Assembly (NCBI GenBank): GCA_052085365.1
Contig: JBQDFP010000001.1
Coordinates: 233,332 to 297,331 of the forward strand
Length of the DNA: 64,000 bases
Source: Canibacter sp052085365
GTDB lineage: Bacteria > Actinomycetota > Actinomycetes > Actinomycetales > Microbacteriaceae
Reading direction: 5' to 3'
A program made the translations under genes and the position numbers. This document shows, piece after piece, positions 60,879-64,000 of this stretch (its first letter is position 1; the number at the start of each line of letters is the position of its first letter). Under the pieces are notes generated by a model that saw nothing but the letters and a program-made list of their open reading frames with translations, was not told the DNA's origin and made no database searches.

Positions 60879-63754
60879 CAGTTGTTCGCCCCCTCTTCGA
60901 CTTCTTGTTCTCGAATATGAACGTCGATTTGAGCGCCAAGGCTTCTGAGTACATCGAGCACCAGACCAAATACAACCAGGTACACGCCCACGTCAAATAT
61001 GGCCGAAGTTACAACGCTAAGTTCACCGAATGGCCCCAGATTGAGGTCAAGCCAGCTGGAGGTGAGAGCGGACTGACCAAAGAGGATCGGCGCTACCGCT
61101 GTAAGCGCGGCAATAGCCATTCCGGTTCCGACGATCCGGCCTGCGTCAAAGGGAACAGTTGCGCCAAGTTCTGACGCACCTCCCGCAAGGTACCTGGCAA
61201 TAAGCGCAATCCCTGCGATCAACCCCGCAGCAAATCCGCCGCCCGGGCTGTTGTGGCCAACGAGTAAGACATAAAACGAGATGATCATGAGCGCATGGAA
61301 GATAATGCGCACAACGACCTCGAGAATAATTGATCGCCGAGTCGGGTCGAGGGAACGGCCGGCAAGGAGCCACGTTCCGCGCTCGGCAGGGTCGTTCGGG
61401 TCGGCAACGCGCAACAGGTAATCTCTGACTCCGGAGCGTGCATCCCTTCGACTGATCTTCGGCAGGTTATCGCTACGTGTGCTCAAGAATACGAGAGAAG
61501 CGATACCAGTGGCGGCCGCGACAACAACCGATAGTTCTCCCAGCGTGTCCCATCCTCGAATGTCAACCAGTGTTACGTTGACCACGTTTTGACCGTGTCC
61601 GCCTTCATATGCCAATTGCGGCATTTGTAGCGATATTGGTTCTGCGTTCCGCGCTCCAAGAGCAACGAGAACGAGCACACCCATGAGGATTCCCAGTGCT
61701 GAGCCCAGAAGAAGTCTTCCTGTTCTCACAAACCGCGGACTGCTTCGATCCATACGCTGCGGCAATCTGCGGATCACTAAAACGAAGGTGACAAGTGTCA
61801 TCGTTTCAACAAGCACCTGCGTGATTGCTAGGTCGGGTGCTCCATGTAGGCCAAACATTGCCGCCATGCCGTACCCAGTGAATCCGACCAGAATGACGGA
61901 CTGGAATCGTTTGGAGGCAACCAAAGTAGAAACAGAAGCCGTAATAATGAGCGCCGCAATGCCTATCTGGAGCGGACTGGTGAATAATGCCGTGTCAACG
62001 AGTTCTTGGTTGGTCCACAAAAGCGTCCCGCCCACCCCTGTGAGCACGACAATCAGGATCACTGTGAGATAGAACGGCAGCGAGCCTCGCTGCGTAAAAC
62101 TCGTGACTCGAACCGCCAAAAGATCGAAGCCCCGCATCACCAGGAAGTAGATGTGGCCGGCAGAATATTTTTCGTCCATGTCCAGCAGTCGCGTGCGGGT
62201 AATACCCGCCCCCACGAGAATAACGATGCCCAGTACAAACACACCAAGTGTTGTGGACAGTGCCGGGGTAAACCCATGCCAGAGCGAGAAATGTTCAGGG
62301 TGTTCAGTTGTCGGTCGGATTGTTTGATAGACACCGTTGAGCTGCGACGCGAAAAGCCCAGCTACTAGCGCGAGCAAAGCGAACGCCGATGGCGCGACAG
62401 GCATGTCTTTGTAATATTTGTGTTTCGCCCGTTTAACTAAGACGCCCTGTTTCGTGGTGAATCCACCCAGCAAAAAACGCAACATATACGCAACAGTGCA
62501 CGCGCTTCCTACCGCAAGCACTATAAGCGCTATGACTAATACTGGACCCGAAAGGTCCGCGTAGAGTTCACCCATCGCAGCTTCTTTGGCGACGAATCCG
62601 ATCATTGGCGGCACGCCGATCATTGAGAACGTTGAGAGAACTGCAATTGTAGTGAGCCAGGGGTGCTGCTTGCCTAGTCCTGAAATTTTACGAAGATCAC
62701 GCGTACCCGTTCGGTGCTCGATGATGCCGACAATCAGGAACAGCGGAGCTTTTGCAAGTGCGTGCGCAAACAGCAGCGCAGTTGCAGCAGCGTCCACACG
62801 GGGTTCTGCGACGCCGAAAAGCATCGTGAGCATACCGAGCTGGCTGACTGTACCAAAAGCGAGAACAAGTTTGAGGTCAAACTGTCGCAAGGCGCGAAGT
62901 GCACCGAGAATCATAGTGAAGGCGCCAAGGAGCACCAGCGTAGTGCGGTAGCCCGGAACATCTCCAAATGTTGGACCGAGGCGGGCCAAGAGGTATATAC
63001 CCGCCTTGACCATAGCGGCCGCGTGCAAGTATGCGCTGACGGGCGTGGGCGCTGCCATGGCGCCCGGAAGCCAGAAATGGAACGGAAATATCGCTGACTT
63101 CGTAATTGCACCGAGAATCAGAAGGTAAACAGATACTGTAATCCACGGACCTGACGGTGCCGCTTGCAGAATCCCCTGCAGGCTTGACGTCCCGGTTGAC
63201 GCAGACAGCACAACCAGACCGACGAACATAGCTAGGCCACCGAACACGGTGACGACGATGGCCTGCATCGCCGCAGACCGACTCGCCCGTCGAAAGCCAT
63301 AGTGTCCAACAAGTAGGAATGACATGACGGTTGTGAGTTCCCAGAAAATGAACATCAGGAACACGTCGTCCGCGATAACGACCCCGAGCATTGAACCAGC
63401 AAACAGCAGGAAGTTCAGGCCAAATCGAGAGATACCTTCATTATCGTTCGCGAAATAGCGGGAACAGTACAGCAAAATAAGCGCGCCAGCACCGGTCACT
63501 AAGAGCGCCAGCGAACCTGAAAACAGGTCAATATAAAAGCCGAATGAGATGGTGAATTGTGGCACCCATTCTGCGCTCCAAGCTACGACACCACCTGAGA
63601 GTAATTCAGGAAGCACTGCCAGCAGCGCAAGAAAACTCACCGCAGGGGCTAATGCTAATATCGAGAATCCGATACTGCCTACGCGTTTAAGGAGTGGATA
63701 AGCAAGAACAGCAGCCCCAAAGAGAACGCCGAGAGCGATCAGGGTAACTGCCAT
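60878..63754 (-). CDS. mnhA: Na+/H+ antiporter subunit A, fused to subunit B
   Basis: Largest Mrp subunit, 958 residues. The N-terminal NuoL-like region (about 1-500) has FHFWLPGAMAAPTPVSAYLHAAAMVKAG; a DUF4040-like stretch follows (about 600-700); the last 150 residues are an MnhB domain (HALMIISFYVLLVGHNSPGGGFAAGL). The A/B fusion is normal in actinobacteria and explains the absence of a separate mnhB. The complex exchanges Na+ for H+ for pH and salt tolerance. Weak Shine-Dalgarno before ATG 63754. Confidence 0.97.
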   Translation of the reverse strand: MAVTLIALGVLFGAAVLAYPLLKRVGSIGFSILALAPAVSFLALLAVLPELLSGGVVAWSAEWVPQFTISFGFYIDLFSGSLALLVTGAGALILLYCSRYFANDNEGISRFGLNFLLFAGSMLGVVIADDVFLMFIFWELTTVMSFLLVGHYGFRRASRSAAMQAIVVTVFGGLAMFVGLVVLSASTGTSSLQGILQAAPSGPWITVSVYLLILGAITKSAIFPFHFWLPGAMAAPTPVSAYLHAAAMVKAGIYLLARLGPTFGDVPGYRTTLVLLGAFTMILGALRALRQFDLKLVLAFGTVSQLGMLTMLFGVAEPRVDAAATALLFAHALAKAPLFLIVGIIEHRTGTRDLRKISGLGKQHPWLTTIAVLSTFSMIGVPPMIGFVAKEAAMGELYADLSGPVLVIALIVLAVGSACTVAYMLRFLLGGFTTKQGVLVKRAKHKYYKDMPVAPSAFALLALVAGLFASQLNGVYQTIRPTTEHPEHFSLWHGFTPALSTTLGVFVLGIVILVGAGITRTRLLDMDEKYSAGHIYFLVMRGFDLLAVRVTSFTQRGSLPFYLTVILIVVLTGVGGTLLWTNQELVDTALFTSPLQIGIAALIITASVSTLVASKRFQSVILVGFTGYGMAAMFGLHGAPDLAITQVLVETMTLVTFVLVIRRLPQRMDRSSPRFVRTGRLLLGSALGILMGVLVLVALGARNAEPISLQMPQLAYEGGHGQNVVNVTLVDIRGWDTLGELSVVVAAATGIASLVFLSTRSDNLPKISRRDARSGVRDYLLRVADPNDPAERGTWLLAGRSLDPTRRSIILEVVVRIIFHALMIISFYVLLVGHNSPGGGFAAGLIAGIALIARYLAGGASELGATVPFDAGRIVGTGMAIAALTAVAPILFGQSALTSSWLDLNLGPFGELSVVTSAIFDVGVYLVVFGLVLDVLRSLGAQIDVHIREQEVEEGANN

Positions 63755-63774
63755 GCTGGTCGTCCGTAACTACA

Positions 63775-63780
63775 TTTATA
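63775..63780 (-). promoter_or_regulatory. Candidate -10 box (TATAAA) for the mnh operon
   Basis: TATAAA on the minus strand about 20 bp before the mnhA ATG; TACTGA lies 16 bp further upstream as a poor -35. The gap 63781-63886 shows nothing else. Confidence 0.35.
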
Positions 63781-63886
63781 TGTTCAAGTGCCACAGTCAG
63801 TATATCGGGCGGGCTTTTCTACATTCACAGTGAATCATCACGGGACGCACCTCTCAGCTGATATGACCAGCAACAGACACCCAAAT

Positions 63887-63943
63887 AAAAAAGAGGCCTG
63901 GCTGAAGAACGATGAATCATCATCGCTACTCAACCAGACCTCT
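63887..63943 (-). terminator. rRNA operon terminator downstream of 5S
   Basis: In the minus direction AGAGGTCTGGTTGA pairs with TCAGCCAGGCCTCT (14-bp stem, two G-U pairs), enclosing a nested CGATGA/TCATCG hairpin, and is followed by TTTTTTATTT. It ends the rRNA transcript before mnhA. Confidence 0.9.
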
Positions 63944-63952
63944 CATGAAGAA

Positions 63953-64000
63953 GTTCGGCGGTGTCCTACTCTCCCACACCCTCCCGAGTGCAGTACCATC
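63953..64000 (-). rRNA. 5S ribosomal RNA, 3' part
   Basis: The minus strand reads GATGGTACTGCACTCGGGAG, then GGTGTGGGAGAGTAGGACAC and CGCCGAAC, the conserved 3' portion of bacterial 5S rRNA. About 48 of roughly 117-120 nt are inside the window; the 5' part lies beyond the right edge. The exact 3' end is uncertain by a base or two. Confidence 0.93.

Noticed and set aside
1..64000. A novel defence system, biosynthetic cluster, mobile element or CRISPR array
   Set aside because: Nearly every interval is accounted for by conserved housekeeping genes with small gaps; no repeats, integrases, toxin-antitoxin pairs or foreign-composition islands were seen.

Overview
The window is an ordinary, densely packed stretch of chromosome from a Gram-positive actinobacterium of moderate G+C. 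The division and cell-wall (dcw) cluster order, a Wag31-type DivIVA, SepF, MraZ, an FHA/FtsR/MerR2 trio, an orphan ParA beside pyruvate carboxylase, a class II DAHP synthase beside a PASTA kinase, and a helicase-dead PriA all point to Actinomycetota, order Micrococcales. MurE has the motif pattern I associate with Microbacteriaceae (type-B peptidoglycan without diaminopimelate at position 3), so that family is my best guess. Genus cannot be settled by eye. I see no insertion sequence, prophage, CRISPR array, integrase or tRNA gene.

Layout. (1) 1-5339, minus strand: trpE (3' end cut off by the window edge), hisI, hisF, hisG, hisE, rpe and a DUF805 membrane protein. (2) 5391-11899, minus: rsmB, fmt, priA, metK, rpoZ and an unrecognised protein; gmk and coaBC, the usual partners of rpoZ and metK, are missing here. 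(3) 11951-18492: tesB and an alpha/beta hydrolase on plus, then a hotdog thioesterase, ettA, a DUF6993 lipoprotein, ssb, msrA and nadE on minus. (4) 18514-24252, minus: dnaE, rluD, lspA, divIVA. (5) 24350-41762, minus: yggT, sepF, yggS, ftsZ, ftsQ, murC, murG, ftsW, murD, mraY, murF, murE, ftsI, an ftsL-like gene, rsmH, mraZ. Transcription runs from mraZ down to yggT, with many 4-bp overlaps. (6) 42116-50277: DUF3040, then idsA, an Rv2175c-like regulator, a PASTA kinase, class II DAHP synthase, plsC and fadD. (7) 50332-57128: def, pyc, parA, merR2, ftsR and a GarA/OdhI-like FHA protein. (8) 57215-63754, minus: a complete Mrp/Mnh Na+/H+ antiporter operon (A/B fusion, C, D, E, F, G). (9) The 3' end of a 5S rRNA gene and its terminator lie at the right edge, on the minus strand.

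The largest block makes lipid II and septal peptidoglycan (MurC-G, MraY, FtsW, FtsI) and assembles the division ring (FtsZ, SepF, FtsQ, FtsL-like, DivIVA). Two layers of control can be read from the sequence: three 10-bp-spaced MraZ boxes in front of mraZ, and a palindrome in front of ftsZ that is a candidate target for the FtsR encoded about 29 kb away. The kinase, the Rv2175c-like protein and the FHA protein look like a Ser/Thr phosphorylation module for growth and central metabolism.

I found no convincing undescribed system. The most useful observations are a repeated leaderless start signature (a TANNNT -10 box 6-8 nt before ATG or GTG at six to eight genes), intergenic palindromes before ftsZ and between plsC and fadD, non-canonical MurE and FtsI motifs, the missing gmk/coaBC, and a long charged tail on MnhC.
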